This document shows positions 42,689-51,368 of a DNA stretch of 64,000 bases, piece after piece (position 1 is the first letter of the stretch; each line of letters begins with the position of its first letter). Origin of the DNA: Chloroflexota bacterium. Its GTDB lineage: Bacteria > Chloroflexota > Anaerolineae > Anaerolineales > Anaerolineaceae. Under the pieces are notes generated by a model that saw only the letters and a program-made list of their open reading frames with translations, searched no databases and had not been told where the DNA came from. The stretch spans positions 1-64,000 of the forward strand of contig JAKQFH010000025.1 of NCBI GenBank assembly GCA_029556265.1, given 5' to 3'. A program made the position numbers and the translations under genes.

Positions 42689-43834
42689 TCAGGGGCGAAC
42701 CAAACCCTTGGTGCTGACACCACTGAACTCAGACAGGTTCTCGATGGAGTCATACATCAACTGTAACGCGTATCTCGCGTTGTGAATGTACGCAGCCGGA
42801 TCCTTGGTAACGAACATCAGGTTGTAAGCCGCTTTGAGCATGCGGGGGGTGAAGGCTTTGAACTGATTCATGTATGCGGCTTCTTCTTCGCTAATGGTTC
42901 CGTCACCGTTCGTGTCAATGAAGGCGTATGGGTAGGCCATGGGGTTGAAGCCGAAGGTCGCGCCGGATTTGGCGGTGGAGTAGCCTGCGAGCGCTTTAAC
43001 CAGAATGGCTTTCATGCCTTCGATTTCATCGTAGGTGCTCTCCACGGTCCCGTCACCGTCGTAGTCAACCTTTGCCAAAGAGATTTTCTTGTAATCCTGG
43101 TAGCTCTTGACATCGGAATGGCAGGTTGAGCACAGGTTGGCATCGCTGCCGGGGATTTTCTGCGTGTGCAGGCTGTGGGGGTCGTGGCATTCCGTGCAGG
43201 AATTCACAGGTTCGGCGTGCTTGAATGTACCAACATAGGATTTGCCTGGATATTGGAAGCCCATGCCGCCGTCAGCCCCAGCCATGGTAGCGGCCGCAGC
43301 CAAATAATGGTCAGCCATCATTTCCTGATCGGGCATGACATCATCTTCAGCCACACCCTTGACGGCATCGGTTACGTCCTTAGAAGAACCCAGACCGCTG
43401 TGGCAGGTGGCGCAAATCGCGCTCTTGCCAAGACCGGTCAATTGTTTTCCGTTGCCCAGGGTGGCGGCGTCCAGTTTATCTGCCGCATCGTTATGACATG
43501 CCGCGCAATTAATCGGATCCATCACCTTACCGGGCGCGTCAACTTTTCCAGCCTCGGAGCCATCGGCGCCCAGATAATCCCGGAAACCGGTGGTGCTGTG
43601 GCATTTTGCGCAGTACGTGGGGATTTCCTTAGGGTCTTCCGTGTTCCAATGATTAAAGGCATACGAGGACGCATCAGCATGTGCCGAACCAGCCCATTTC
43701 GCAGAAAAAGCATTCAGCTCCGCGGTAATTTCTTCAGCTGGTTCTTCAACTGCTGCTTTGGTAGTGCATCCGACCCAGGCGACCAGGGCCAACGCGACTA
43801 CGGCCAACAAAACGAACAACGTGCTCTTTTTCAT
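42689..43834 (-). CDS. pentaheme cytochrome c with EF-hand-like calcium loops
   Basis: A 381-residue exported protein, with a signal peptide ending near Cys23 (WVGC, an imperfect lipobox). Five CxxCH haem motifs: 75-79, 110-114, 141-145, 213-217 and 235-239 (CAKCH, CAACH, CATCH, CTECH, CSTCH). After them, two EF-hand/dockerin-like loops: DYDGDGTVE (257-265) and DTNGDGTISEEE (307-318). The C terminus (320-381) is helical with no haem. It is presumably a periplasmic or surface electron carrier whose fold may need calcium. It lies directly between ccmD and the flavocytochrome on the same strand, so it is the likely client of the ccm system. GGAGAGG precedes the ATG. Confidence 0.92.
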   Translation of the reverse strand: MKKSTLFVLLAVVALALVAWVGCTTKAAVEEPAEEITAELNAFSAKWAGSAHADASSYAFNHWNTEDPKEIPTYCAKCHSTTGFRDYLGADGSEAGKVDAPGKVMDPINCAACHNDAADKLDAATLGNGKQLTGLGKSAICATCHSGLGSSKDVTDAVKGVAEDDVMPDQEMMADHYLAAAATMAGADGGMGFQYPGKSYVGTFKHAEPVNSCTECHDPHSLHTQKIPGSDANLCSTCHSDVKSYQDYKKISLAKVDYDGDGTVESTYDEIEGMKAILVKALAGYSTAKSGATFGFNPMAYPYAFIDTNGDGTISEEEAAYMNQFKAFTPRMLKAAYNLMFVTKDPAAYIHNARYALQLMYDSIENLSEFSGVSTKGLVRP

Positions 43835-43936
43835 AAACCTCTCCAGTAATATTAAAGATATTTACGATATTAATCGGACATAATTATAAAACTAAGTGCC
43901 TGTTTGTCAATGTGATAAAAAGCACAAATCGACCAT

Positions 43937-44098
43937 TTAATTTGCATTTTCCAAATGCGGTTGAACGCTGTCTTTTTTCAAAGACGCGAGAGCCCGCCCG
44001 ATCTTCCGGCTTTGCAAAAAAAGAATCACACAATACGCTGCCAGAAGCCCAAGAATGACGGCATACCCGGCAATAAAATAATTCAAAGTTTGCGCCAT
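43937..44098 (-). CDS. ccmD: CcmD, small haem-exporter subunit
   Basis: A 53-residue protein with one hydrophobic helix (YFIAGYAVILGLLAAYCVILFL) near the N terminus and a charged cytoplasmic tail (QSRKIGRALASLKKD). This is the typical CcmD layout: Tyr-rich start, single span, basic coil afterwards. It follows ccmC by 4 bp with GGAGAATGAG upstream. In System I it stabilises CcmE binding to CcmC and release of holo-CcmE. Too short to carry motifs of its own, but size, topology and position make the call. Confidence 0.85.
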   Translation of the reverse strand: MAQTLNYFIAGYAVILGLLAAYCVILFLQSRKIGRALASLKKDSVQPHLENAN

Positions 44099-44102
44099 TA
44101 TC

Positions 44103-44807
44103 TCATTCTCCCCAGTCGTAATCGCTGTCTACGGCAGCCATTTGTTGATTGAGTTCCTCCTGCTGTGCCATCAAGCGGGCTCGCTGCAGCAGCAGAGCAA
44201 TGTATAAGACCGTAAACGCCGCCAAGGATATAAAAAGCGTAGCCACCATTTGCGGGTTGAGGTTCATCTCAGTTTCACCACCTCCAAAGACCACCGGATG
44301 AATCGTGCGCAGCAAACGGGCGGAGAAAAAAGTAAGCGGCACGCTGATAAATCCAATAATTGCGTATACAGCGCTGAAACGGGCTCGTCGAGCCGGGTTG
44401 TCCACTCCCCTGCGCAGCAGAATGAACGCGATGTAGGTGAAAGCCATGATCGTGACCGTGGTCAGACGCGGGTCCCAGGTCCACCAGGTATTCCAGATAG
44501 GACGCGCCCAAATCATCCCGCTAAGAATGCAAATAATGGTAAACAACAGCCCGACCTCCACGCTTGCCGCGGTCAGGGTATCCCACTTCAGATCCTTCCG
44601 CGAGAGGTACAGGATGCCAAACGCCGCTGCCGCGAGAAATGCCAGCATTCCCACCCAGGCAGCGCTCATGTGGAAGTAAAAGACTTTCTGGACCAGACCC
44701 ATGGTTTGTTCTACCGGCGTGAAAAAAAGCACCCGAACGAACGCAAACAGGACCAGCGCAAATGCCAGAATTGAAAGGTACGACAAGAATTTATTCCTGG
44801 ATGACAT
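44103..44807 (-). CDS. ccmC: CcmC, haem-handling protein
   Basis: A 234-residue six-helix membrane protein of the CcmC/HemX family. The tryptophan-rich motif appears as TWWTWDPRLTT between helices 3 and 4, flanked by conserved His residues (YFHMSAAWVG, and RTIHPVVFG). CcmC presents haem to CcmE. The ATG at 44807 overlaps the ccmB stop by 17 bp; a TTG two codons upstream is an alternative. In the order ccmA-B-C-D it completes the ABC part of the system. Confidence 0.93.
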   Translation of the reverse strand: MSSRNKFLSYLSILAFALVLFAFVRVLFFTPVEQTMGLVQKVFYFHMSAAWVGMLAFLAAAAFGILYLSRKDLKWDTLTAASVEVGLLFTIICILSGMIWARPIWNTWWTWDPRLTTVTIMAFTYIAFILLRRGVDNPARRARFSAVYAIIGFISVPLTFFSARLLRTIHPVVFGGGETEMNLNPQMVATLFISLAAFTVLYIALLLQRARLMAQQEELNQQMAAVDSDYDWGE

Positions 44808-45465
44808 ATTCAAACACCATGATTGACAGCATAGTAACTACGGCGTCATATACCAACAGCAGGTTGAGCCAGCCGTTGATATCCTGCCCGGCTACGGAGC
44901 CAAGCAGCACACCACAGGATTTTACCACTGCCATATTAACCGGCAGCAGCAGCGGGAAAAGCAGGACGGGTAAAAGCAGGTCCCGCATGCGGGTTTGTAC
45001 GGTCATGCTGGAGATAAGGGTGCCAGCCGCGCTGTAACCCCAGGCACCCAAAGCCAGCACGCCAAAAAACGCCCAGTTAAACAGAGACTGATTATAGAGA
45101 ATGGAATAGATCGGGATGACGAGCACAGCCAAAAAGACCATCATCAAAAGGTTGGTGAGCAGCTTCGCGAAATAAATCGCGGAAAGATCCGGCACCGCCA
45201 TGATGAGCCCTTCAAAGCAGCCTTGGTCCTGTTCGGCGGTAAAGGAGCGGTTCAAACCGAGCGTGCCCGCGAATACCATCACCACCCACACGATTCCGGG
45301 GGCAATTTCCGACCGGTTTATCGGCGAAAGCTCCAGCGCGTAATTAAAGATGAACAGCGAGAGCACCGCGAACGCCAACATGGAAGTGAGGATATCGCGG
45401 CTGCGCCACTCCTGGAGCAAATCTTTCCAGACCAAAACGCGCACGGAGTGAAGCCAGGCTTTCAT
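44791..45465 (-). CDS. ccmB: CcmB, ABC permease subunit for holo-CcmE release
   Basis: A 224-residue membrane protein with six hydrophobic segments. Recognisable CcmB features are VLVWKDLLQEWRSRDIL at the N terminus, WVVMVFAGTLGLNRSF and EQDQGCFEGL in the middle. It pairs with the CcmA ATPase. The ATG at 45465 overlaps the ccmA stop by four bases (ATGA), typical for co-translated subunits. Confidence 0.92.
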   Translation of the reverse strand: MKAWLHSVRVLVWKDLLQEWRSRDILTSMLAFAVLSLFIFNYALELSPINRSEIAPGIVWVVMVFAGTLGLNRSFTAEQDQGCFEGLIMAVPDLSAIYFAKLLTNLLMMVFLAVLVIPIYSILYNQSLFNWAFFGVLALGAWGYSAAGTLISSMTVQTRMRDLLLPVLLFPLLLPVNMAVVKSCGVLLGSVAGQDINGWLNLLLVYDAVVTMLSIMVFEYVIQE

Positions 45466-46190
45466 AACCGCTCCATCAGGGGCTTTTTTTCAGCGCCAAG
45501 CGCCGTGCTGTATTGTTCCTGCAAAGCGTCCAGGCTGACCCCGGCGTTTGGAAACTCAGCGGCAATCCTGCCGTGATGCAGGATAGCAAAGCGCGTGGCA
45601 ATCTGACGGATGAAACTCAGTTCGTGCGTGGTCAGCAGAATCAATTTGTTGCGGGCGCTTTCTTCCTGTATCAACTGGTTCAACATACCGCAGCCCTGTT
45701 GGTCGAGCCCGGTATAGGGCTCATCGAACAAGAGAATTTGCGGGTCACATAAGAGCGCCCGCGCGATGGTCAGGCGCTGTTTCATCCCGCGTGAAAAGGC
45801 GCGGACCGGAATCGGGCGGGTTTTTCCCAACCCGACCCTGCTCATGAGCCTGTGTAAATCCCCCTCGTCGAGCGCAGTTTCGTAAAGACGGGAATAGAAG
45901 CGCAGATTCTCCATTCCGGTCAGGTGCTCATATAAGAATGGTTGGTGCAAGATTATTCCAATGTTTCGGCGCAATTTCAGAATGTTTTCGTCCTCCGCTT
46001 CAACGCCGAATAGTACCTTGCCGCTGTCTGGTTTCTGCAGCCCGCTGAGCGTACGGATGAGGGTGGTTTTCCCGGCTCCGTTTGGACCCAAAAGGCAAAC
46101 AACCTCCCCCGCGTCAATGGACAGGTCCAGCCTATCCAAAACGCGCTGCGCGCCGTACGCTTTAGAGACCTGCCGCGCTTGTAGTCTCAA
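45462..46190 (-). CDS. ccmA: CcmA, ABC ATPase of cytochrome c maturation
   Basis: A 242-residue ABC ATPase: Walker A GPNGAGKTT (about 35-43), signature-region FSRGMKQRLT, Walker B ILLFDEPYTGLD, H-loop TTHELSF. The variant signature (SRGMKQR) is common among CcmA. The start is TTG at 46190 with TGGAGGATACTC upstream, overlapping the ccmF end by 29 bp; no ATG is near. ATP hydrolysis is needed to release haem-loaded CcmE from CcmC. Confidence 0.92.
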   Translation of the reverse strand: MRLQARQVSKAYGAQRVLDRLDLSIDAGEVVCLLGPNGAGKTTLIRTLSGLQKPDSGKVLFGVEAEDENILKLRRNIGIILHQPFLYEHLTGMENLRFYSRLYETALDEGDLHRLMSRVGLGKTRPIPVRAFSRGMKQRLTIARALLCDPQILLFDEPYTGLDQQGCGMLNQLIQEESARNKLILLTTHELSFIRQIATRFAILHHGRIAAEFPNAGVSLDALQEQYSTALGAEKKPLMERL

Positions 46191-48201
46191 GAGTATCCTC
46201 CATCAGCCGTGTTTCCTCATCCTGATCCCCGCGTTTGCCGGGCAATGTGACAGCCAGCGCGCCGCCCAAGGTCATGAAAACCCCGCCAATCCACATTAAG
46301 TTGACCAGAGGGTTATCGGACAGGCGCAAAGTTATATAAGGAACATCAATGTCGTAGCCAGCCAACAGAGTATAGACATCTCCCTGCAGGGTGGCACGCG
46401 CGTCTGGGATGGTGATGTACTGTTGGCGGTCCGGATAGATGTGCTGCGCCGGGCTCAGGCGCGCGATTTCTTTACCGTCTTTATAGAGAATCGTTTCAGC
46501 CTTGACGGTCTTGTACTCGGGATTTTCATAACTTTCGTTCACGGAGACAAACTCAATCTCGTAGCCGCGCAGGGGCATCTTTTCCCCGGGCAGCATAGTT
46601 CCCTCAATACTGGCCGAGAGATTTCCCATCCCGATAACCCCAAGGGCAATCAGAAGTATGCCGGCATGAACCAGCCAGGCGCCGTAGCGCGCGCGCTGAT
46701 TCCACCAGAGGTTCGGAAAACGCTTTAAACCAACCGCTTTCGCATCCAGTGCGGTCAGGTAAATCAATGTGGTCAACCCCAGGATGACGATAAAAACCCC
46801 TCCAAGCGCCCAAACCTGACGCACGCCGCTCAGGAAGACCGCCAATAGGCCCAGCCCGCCGGCGCTCAGTGGAATCCAAAACTTTTTTCCGAATTGCTTG
46901 AGTCTGGCAGCATTCCAACCCACCAGGGGGCAAACCGCCATCAGAACCACCAGCAGCGCGAAAAGCGGCGTGGTGCTGCGGTCATAAAATCCTCGATGCA
47001 GGGTCATCTCAACCCCGGATAGCGCGCCTTTAGCCATTGGGTAGAGCAGCCCCCACAGACAAATCAGTACAAGCGCGATCAGGATAATGTTGGTATAGAG
47101 AAATAAGGCTTCCCGACTGAAAGCCGAACCAAATTTCCACTCGCGGTCGAGCGCTTTCCAGCGCCACACCAACAAAATAGTCGAGCCAATTAACAGAATC
47201 AGCAAAAAGCCGAGCAGAGGGAGAGCGATACTGCTTTCTCCAAACGCGTGCACCGAGCTGACCAAACCCGACCTTGTGACAAAAATGCTGAAGACAACCA
47301 ACAAATAGCTTAGCAGAACGAGCAGCAAATTAAAGCGTTGGAATATTTTTTGCCGCCTTTCCAACAGTAAGCTGTGCAGCAGCGCGGTGCTGGAAAGCCA
47401 GGGCAGCAGCGAGGCGGTTTCGACGGGGTCCCAGGCCCAATACCCGCCCCACCCCAATACATCATAAGACCACCAACTGCCCAGGACAATCCCGGCGCCA
47501 AGGAAGACCCAGGCGCCCAAGAGCCAGGCGCGGGATTGGTCCAGAAGCTGATCACCCTCAACGCCGCGGATGAGCCCAGAGATGCCTAAGGCAAATGGGA
47601 CCAGATAGAGAGCGTAACCGATATAGAGCAGCGGTGGATGGATGACCATGCCGGGATGCCGCAGCAAAGGATTCAGGCCCATACCATTGTTAAGTTTTTC
47701 AACAAGCGCGCCCACCCCAGGCGCGAACAGACTTGTAGTCAGGCTGCCATCAGCCAGCGTCCAAATGCGGGTAAAAGGGTTGTCTGCCACGAGAGATAAC
47801 CCGAGAAACAGGATTTGGTTTAAATTAACGACAAGAAAAGACCAATTATCCAGCAAAGGTTTCTTACCGGAAAGCGCCAAAAAGGCGCATAATGAGACTA
47901 TCCAACTCCAGAAGAATAGTGAGCCGGTCTGCCCGCCCCACAGGGCTGTAAGTTTGAGGATCCACGGCATCGCCGGGTTGATAACCGAGACGACATGCAT
48001 ATTGGTGTAATCTTGTGTTACCTGCATGATCATCAGAGTAAGCAGCGCGGCGCTGTGAGTAAAGAAACCTAGTTTGGTCAGCAAAACAGCCGCGCCAGGC
48101 AGCCGGGTTTGTTTGCGAATTAGGGCAACAATCACCAAAACCAGCGCCACAGCGCTGGCAGCCATGGCGAAAGAAGACGTCAGAAAACCAAGATAGAACA
48201 T
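46162..48201 (-). CDS. ccmF: CcmF, cytochrome c-haem lyase
   Basis: A 679-residue polytopic membrane protein. The WWD-type haem motif WGGYWAWDPVETASLLPW (around residue 245-262) and the early GGQTGSLFFW are typical of CcmF. Conserved His residues flank the haem sites (LRHPGMVIHPP, LHSLLLERR). The C-terminal soluble region (about 540-640, YEIEFVSVNESYENPEY...) matches the CcmF C-terminal domain. In System I* CcmF attaches haem without a separate CcmH. ATG at 48201, 22 bp after the ccmE stop. Confidence 0.93.
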   Translation of the reverse strand: MFYLGFLTSSFAMAASAVALVLVIVALIRKQTRLPGAAVLLTKLGFFTHSAALLTLMIMQVTQDYTNMHVVSVINPAMPWILKLTALWGGQTGSLFFWSWIVSLCAFLALSGKKPLLDNWSFLVVNLNQILFLGLSLVADNPFTRIWTLADGSLTTSLFAPGVGALVEKLNNGMGLNPLLRHPGMVIHPPLLYIGYALYLVPFALGISGLIRGVEGDQLLDQSRAWLLGAWVFLGAGIVLGSWWSYDVLGWGGYWAWDPVETASLLPWLSSTALLHSLLLERRQKIFQRFNLLLVLLSYLLVVFSIFVTRSGLVSSVHAFGESSIALPLLGFLLILLIGSTILLVWRWKALDREWKFGSAFSREALFLYTNIILIALVLICLWGLLYPMAKGALSGVEMTLHRGFYDRSTTPLFALLVVLMAVCPLVGWNAARLKQFGKKFWIPLSAGGLGLLAVFLSGVRQVWALGGVFIVILGLTTLIYLTALDAKAVGLKRFPNLWWNQRARYGAWLVHAGILLIALGVIGMGNLSASIEGTMLPGEKMPLRGYEIEFVSVNESYENPEYKTVKAETILYKDGKEIARLSPAQHIYPDRQQYITIPDARATLQGDVYTLLAGYDIDVPYITLRLSDNPLVNLMWIGGVFMTLGGALAVTLPGKRGDQDEETRLMEDTLETTSAAGL

Positions 48202-48223
48202 AGAGGGTGCCTCGGGGTTTGCG

Positions 48224-48709
48224 TTAGTTGGGCTTATCGGGCAAATCAGCTTCGTATTTTGATGGACATTTCAGGAGCAGTTCGCTCACCTGAAAAACGC
48301 CATTTTTGTCCAGGGCGCCGGTCATAATCGCCTGGGCTTCGTCTTTCAGAAGGTCGGGCCGGGGTCCTTTGTAATGCACGGTCATCTTTGGCAGGTTTGG
48401 GTCATGCGCAGCCTGCGCGAGCACTACCGACATCCCACCCATTGCTTTAATGAGCTTGTGGTCACCCGGAATCTGGGCGACTTCAAAGCTAAGGTCCAAC
48501 GTTTTTGGGTCATAAGAAATCGTATCGCCCAGCACAACCCCGGAAACGCGAAGGTTTTTTCCGACGAGTTCGGCTTGACCGGATTTCAGTTCCTCAACCG
48601 TCATAAAGTATTGCGACTGTGACAAAGTGGAACTGATAACAAGGTATAAGAGCGCAGCTGTAATCACCACAATGCCAATGATAAGCTTAATATTTTTCTT
48701 TGTTTTCAA
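48224..48709 (-). CDS. ccmE: CcmE haem chaperone of the C-x3-Y type
   Basis: A 161-residue protein: a single N-terminal membrane helix (KLIIGIVVITAALLYLVISS) and an OB-fold periplasmic domain (ELVGKNLRVSGVVLGDTISYD...). The haem-binding motif near the C terminus is CPSKY, so a Cys replaces the His of the usual H-x3-Y; such C-x3-Y CcmE occur in archaea and Desulfovibrio in systems lacking CcmG/CcmH. I take the TTG at 48709 with GAGGTG upstream; the longer frame to 48874 has a non-family N terminus. It is the first gene of the ccm cluster. Confidence 0.88.
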   Translation of the reverse strand: MKTKKNIKLIIGIVVITAALLYLVISSTLSQSQYFMTVEELKSGQAELVGKNLRVSGVVLGDTISYDPKTLDLSFEVAQIPGDHKLIKAMGGMSVVLAQAAHDPNLPKMTVHYKGPRPDLLKDEAQAIMTGALDKNGVFQVSELLLKCPSKYEADLPDKPN

Positions 48710-49063
48710 GTAATTTAACACCTCAAATAAAATGGGCTTTATTGTAGTTGATATTATACATTTATGGGTGTCAACCCATATCCGTGTAGACCTCTGAAAA
48801 CAGTTCCGCGGCCCGCCCTTGCCCATTGAAGGCGGCGCTGGAACGCGCCCCAGGTCAAATCGCTTTTCGCGCAAGAATATGTCATTTTGAGACTATAGTT
48901 TTTTGCAGGAATGCCTATGCGCATTATTCGTCGTTCAGCGGAATGCGCTTACCCGGGCTTTCAGTAGCTCCGGCCTACCGATACACCCGATATCCCGCAC
49001 CCACTCTCAGTTTGTACGCAATGGGTTGAAAGAATACTCGTTCCAGCCAGAATGGGTAAATAA
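48710..49063. other. intergenic region with a lone iteron-like motif
   Basis: No gene. GTCATTTTGAGAC at 48881-48893, preceded by AATAT, is identical to a core of the 33-bp repeats inside the 719-codon gene at 52282 (fourth repeat), about 5 kb away. The region should also hold the ccmE promoter on the minus strand, which I could not place with confidence. Confidence 0.4.
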
Positions 49064-49096
49064 AATGACCGCGCTGGGGTTTCCAGCGCGGTCATT
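49064..49096 (-). terminator. terminator of the parA-parB unit
   Basis: Perfect 14-bp stem AATGACCGCGCTGG/CCAGCGCGGTCATT (49064-49077 with 49083-49096), loop of 5 nt, followed on the minus strand by TATTTACCC. It is 20 bp after the parB stop. Confidence 0.85.
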
Positions 49097-49115
49097 ATGC
49101 CTTCAGAATTTAGCC

Positions 49116-50258
49116 CTATCGCAGGCTGCCCAGGCGCTGTTTAACCGCCTTGGTTAACTCCTCCAGATGCGTCATCAGGCGTTGGACCTCTTCTTTGTCG
49201 GATTCACTGACCAGCGCGTCCGCAAGGGAGCCGATTTTGTCATCCTGCGGCAGTTCATCCACGTTCAACAAAACGCGTTTGAGTGAGCGCGCCGATTTGG
49301 TCGCCGGGTCAGCTGGCAGTCGTACCGCGCGTTGTTTTTCGCGCCCGCAAGCACGTTCCAGGAAGGAATGCACATCCTGATAGGTGCGTCCTTCGTGTTC
49401 CGCGTAGTATGCCACCGCGCCCGCCCAGTATTGCGGGTCGTACGCCATAATTTCTCTTAACACTCTTTCCGGCATCTCGGCCCGGTCGCAGATTTCCAAG
49501 AGGTTTTCCGGCAGTTCAAAAAACTTCATCAATCGTCCGTAGTAGGTGCGTTCCAGCTGCAGGGTTTTCATCAGCACATCGCGGGTCTCATCACTCAGGC
49601 GCACCTCACCAATTTTCCGAAAGAAAGCAAACTCATCTTCCTCATTTCCGGGTTTGATGTTATTTGCCTCCAAGACCATACGAGCCGCCGCGCGTGCTTT
49701 GCCCACCGGAGTCAGAGCCTTATAGGCCATATTCTCCGCGATTTGCTTCTCGAGACTGGGCTGATTGTCAATCAGGGCGAGCACGTACGGTTCCTCTTCC
49801 AACCCTTCGCGCACCGACTTGAGGGCGGTGGCCCAGAACCGTCTTTCGCCGGTCAGCATCTGGAATATGTCCCTGCCCTGGATGTTGATTACCTGCCCGG
49901 TAACCGGTTTGATTTGCCCGGTATCGTGAAGGGAGTCCCCCAACGCGATAAGTTCTTCAATTTCGCGTCGGATAAGTCGGTCGTGTTCAGCCAGCTTAAG
50001 CCACCTGCGCACGGTCTCCGCCCATCCGGCTTTTTGGGAAAAGAAATCTTCCCGCAATTCATACGGCAGCATAAAGCGCGCCTGAAAACGGTCCGGCCGG
50101 ATCATGGAAAGCGGCACGCGGTATACACTTTGCCGGTTGTTCACCATCTTTGGAGCATCTTCCGGGTAAGACGCCTCAGATTCAGCCGTGCTGGCTCCAA
50201 ACGCGGTGGTCGTAATATTAATTAAATCTCCAAAACCTTTTTTCTTTGGTTCAGCCAT
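49116..50258 (-). CDS. parB: ParB-like partition protein
   Basis: A 380-residue ParB-family protein. N terminus: a short basic segment (AEPKKKGFGDLINI) like the ParA-stimulating tail of ParB. The ParB/Srx domain spans about 45-170 with the nucleotide-box motif LTGERRFWATALKS (GERR-x2-A) and a preceding QIKPVTGQV. The helix-turn-helix DNA-binding region is about 175-260 (ENMAYKALTPVGKARAAARMV, LSDETRDVLMKTLQL). The C-terminal helix (EEVQRLMTHLEELTKAVKQRL) would dimerise. It has an unusual insertion between residues 75 and 110 (KAGWAETVRRWLKLAEHDRLIRREIEE) compared with chromosomal ParB. It follows parA by 87 bp; the palindrome at 50296 lies between them. Confidence 0.88.
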   Translation of the reverse strand: MAEPKKKGFGDLINITTTAFGASTAESEASYPEDAPKMVNNRQSVYRVPLSMIRPDRFQARFMLPYELREDFFSQKAGWAETVRRWLKLAEHDRLIRREIEELIALGDSLHDTGQIKPVTGQVINIQGRDIFQMLTGERRFWATALKSVREGLEEEPYVLALIDNQPSLEKQIAENMAYKALTPVGKARAAARMVLEANNIKPGNEEDEFAFFRKIGEVRLSDETRDVLMKTLQLERTYYGRLMKFFELPENLLEICDRAEMPERVLREIMAYDPQYWAGAVAYYAEHEGRTYQDVHSFLERACGREKQRAVRLPADPATKSARSLKRVLLNVDELPQDDKIGSLADALVSESDKEEVQRLMTHLEELTKAVKQRLGSLR

Positions 50259-50295
50259 TTTACAGCTTCCTTTCTAACTTTCTCGCTTTCCAAAC

Positions 50296-50311
50296 TGTGC
50301 CCATGGGCACA
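50296..50311. promoter_or_regulatory. parS-like 16-bp palindrome, copy 1
   Basis: TGTGCCCATGGGCACA, a perfect 16-bp palindrome between parA and parB, in the size and outer-base pattern (TGT...ACA) of chromosomal parS (TGTTNCACGTGNAACA type). The same 16 bases, with six more identical flanking bases, recur at 52512. Likely ParB site. Confidence 0.6.
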
Positions 50312-50345
50312 CCCTCCGGTTTTGTACACGCTGCTCGCGTTCAGG

Positions 50346-51176
50346 TTATGCCTGCCCTAATTTACCCAGGACGGCATCCACCAGATTTGAAAAACAGCGG
50401 TAGGCTTGCGACTTTTCGGGACAATACGAAAACACATCAAACCCCGCTGTCGTTGCCGCCGAAATCTCCGCCAGATCTTTGATGTACGGCAAAAGCAGGT
50501 GCCCATACATGCGTTCCATATCGCCGATTACATCACGGGATTGCCGTCGGATCATCCGAAACCGGGAAGGAATAATTCCCAGAATTTTTAGGTCGGGATT
50601 GGTGTTTTTATGGACGCCTTCAATCATTCTCAGAATATCTGCCAACCCAATCAGACTTAAGCCGTCGGGTTCAATTGGAATTAAAACATGGGTGCTTGCC
50701 ACCAGCGAGTTCATGGGCACAATCCCGGCTGATGGGGGGTTGTCGATGATGATGTAGGAGTATTCGTCCTTAATGGATTCCAGGAAATACGTCAGCTGGA
50801 AAGCAGAATCTTCACGGGTTTTCAAAGCGGCTTCCAAGCCTTCCATGCGGGTCTTGTTTGTGCGGAAAAGGCGGACCTTATCTTCACGCTTGCGCGGCAA
50901 TAAGGAGTTGCTGATAATCGATTCAGAAGCTCCATACCCGTTTGCCAGGGCGTTCGGAAAGTTATTCTCCGCCGTGATCAGCGGGACAAATTGGTCGTCC
51001 AATCCGCCTCCCATCGCGGTGATTGTGGCGCTCAATTGATCATCCATATCAATCAGCAACACCGGCCTGCTGCGCGCCTTGCGGGATTCGTAGATTGCCA
51101 GCCCAGCTGCCAGGTTGATGCTGATAGTGGATTTTCCGACGCCGCCCTTCCGATTAATCAAAGATATAATTGCCAT
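50346..51176 (-). CDS. parA: ParA-family partition ATPase
   Basis: A 276-residue ParA/MinD-type ATPase. The deviant Walker A is KGGVGKS (10-16); Walker A' is LLIDMDDQ; Walker B is IIIDNPPS. It starts directly with the P-loop, so it lacks the N-terminal HTH of type Ia plasmid ParA. An insertion (about 58-115) carries NNFPNALANGYGASESIISNSLLPRKRED. ATP-dependent nucleoid binding and ParB-stimulated hydrolysis would drive DNA segregation. It is divergent from the AAA gene at 51369 and co-transcribed with parB. Confidence 0.92.
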   Translation of the reverse strand: MAIISLINRKGGVGKSTISINLAAGLAIYESRKARSRPVLLIDMDDQLSATITAMGGGLDDQFVPLITAENNFPNALANGYGASESIISNSLLPRKREDKVRLFRTNKTRMEGLEAALKTREDSAFQLTYFLESIKDEYSYIIIDNPPSAGIVPMNSLVASTHVLIPIEPDGLSLIGLADILRMIEGVHKNTNPDLKILGIIPSRFRMIRRQSRDVIGDMERMYGHLLLPYIKDLAEISAATTAGFDVFSYCPEKSQAYRCFSNLVDAVLGKLGQA

Positions 51177-51368
51177 AAGCGCTCGCGCTCCTTTTCCATG
51201 AAATCAAGCTCTTAGTTATTTTACATTACTTTTTGTCTTTTTCAAGTTATTCCTGAATATTGATTGTAATTTCCTTCTCAGTTACCTAAAGTGAGCATAT
51301 AATATTATGCACTTGACTTAATTCAACGCGCATGCTAACCTGTTAGTACATATAAGGAGCCGCAGCCT

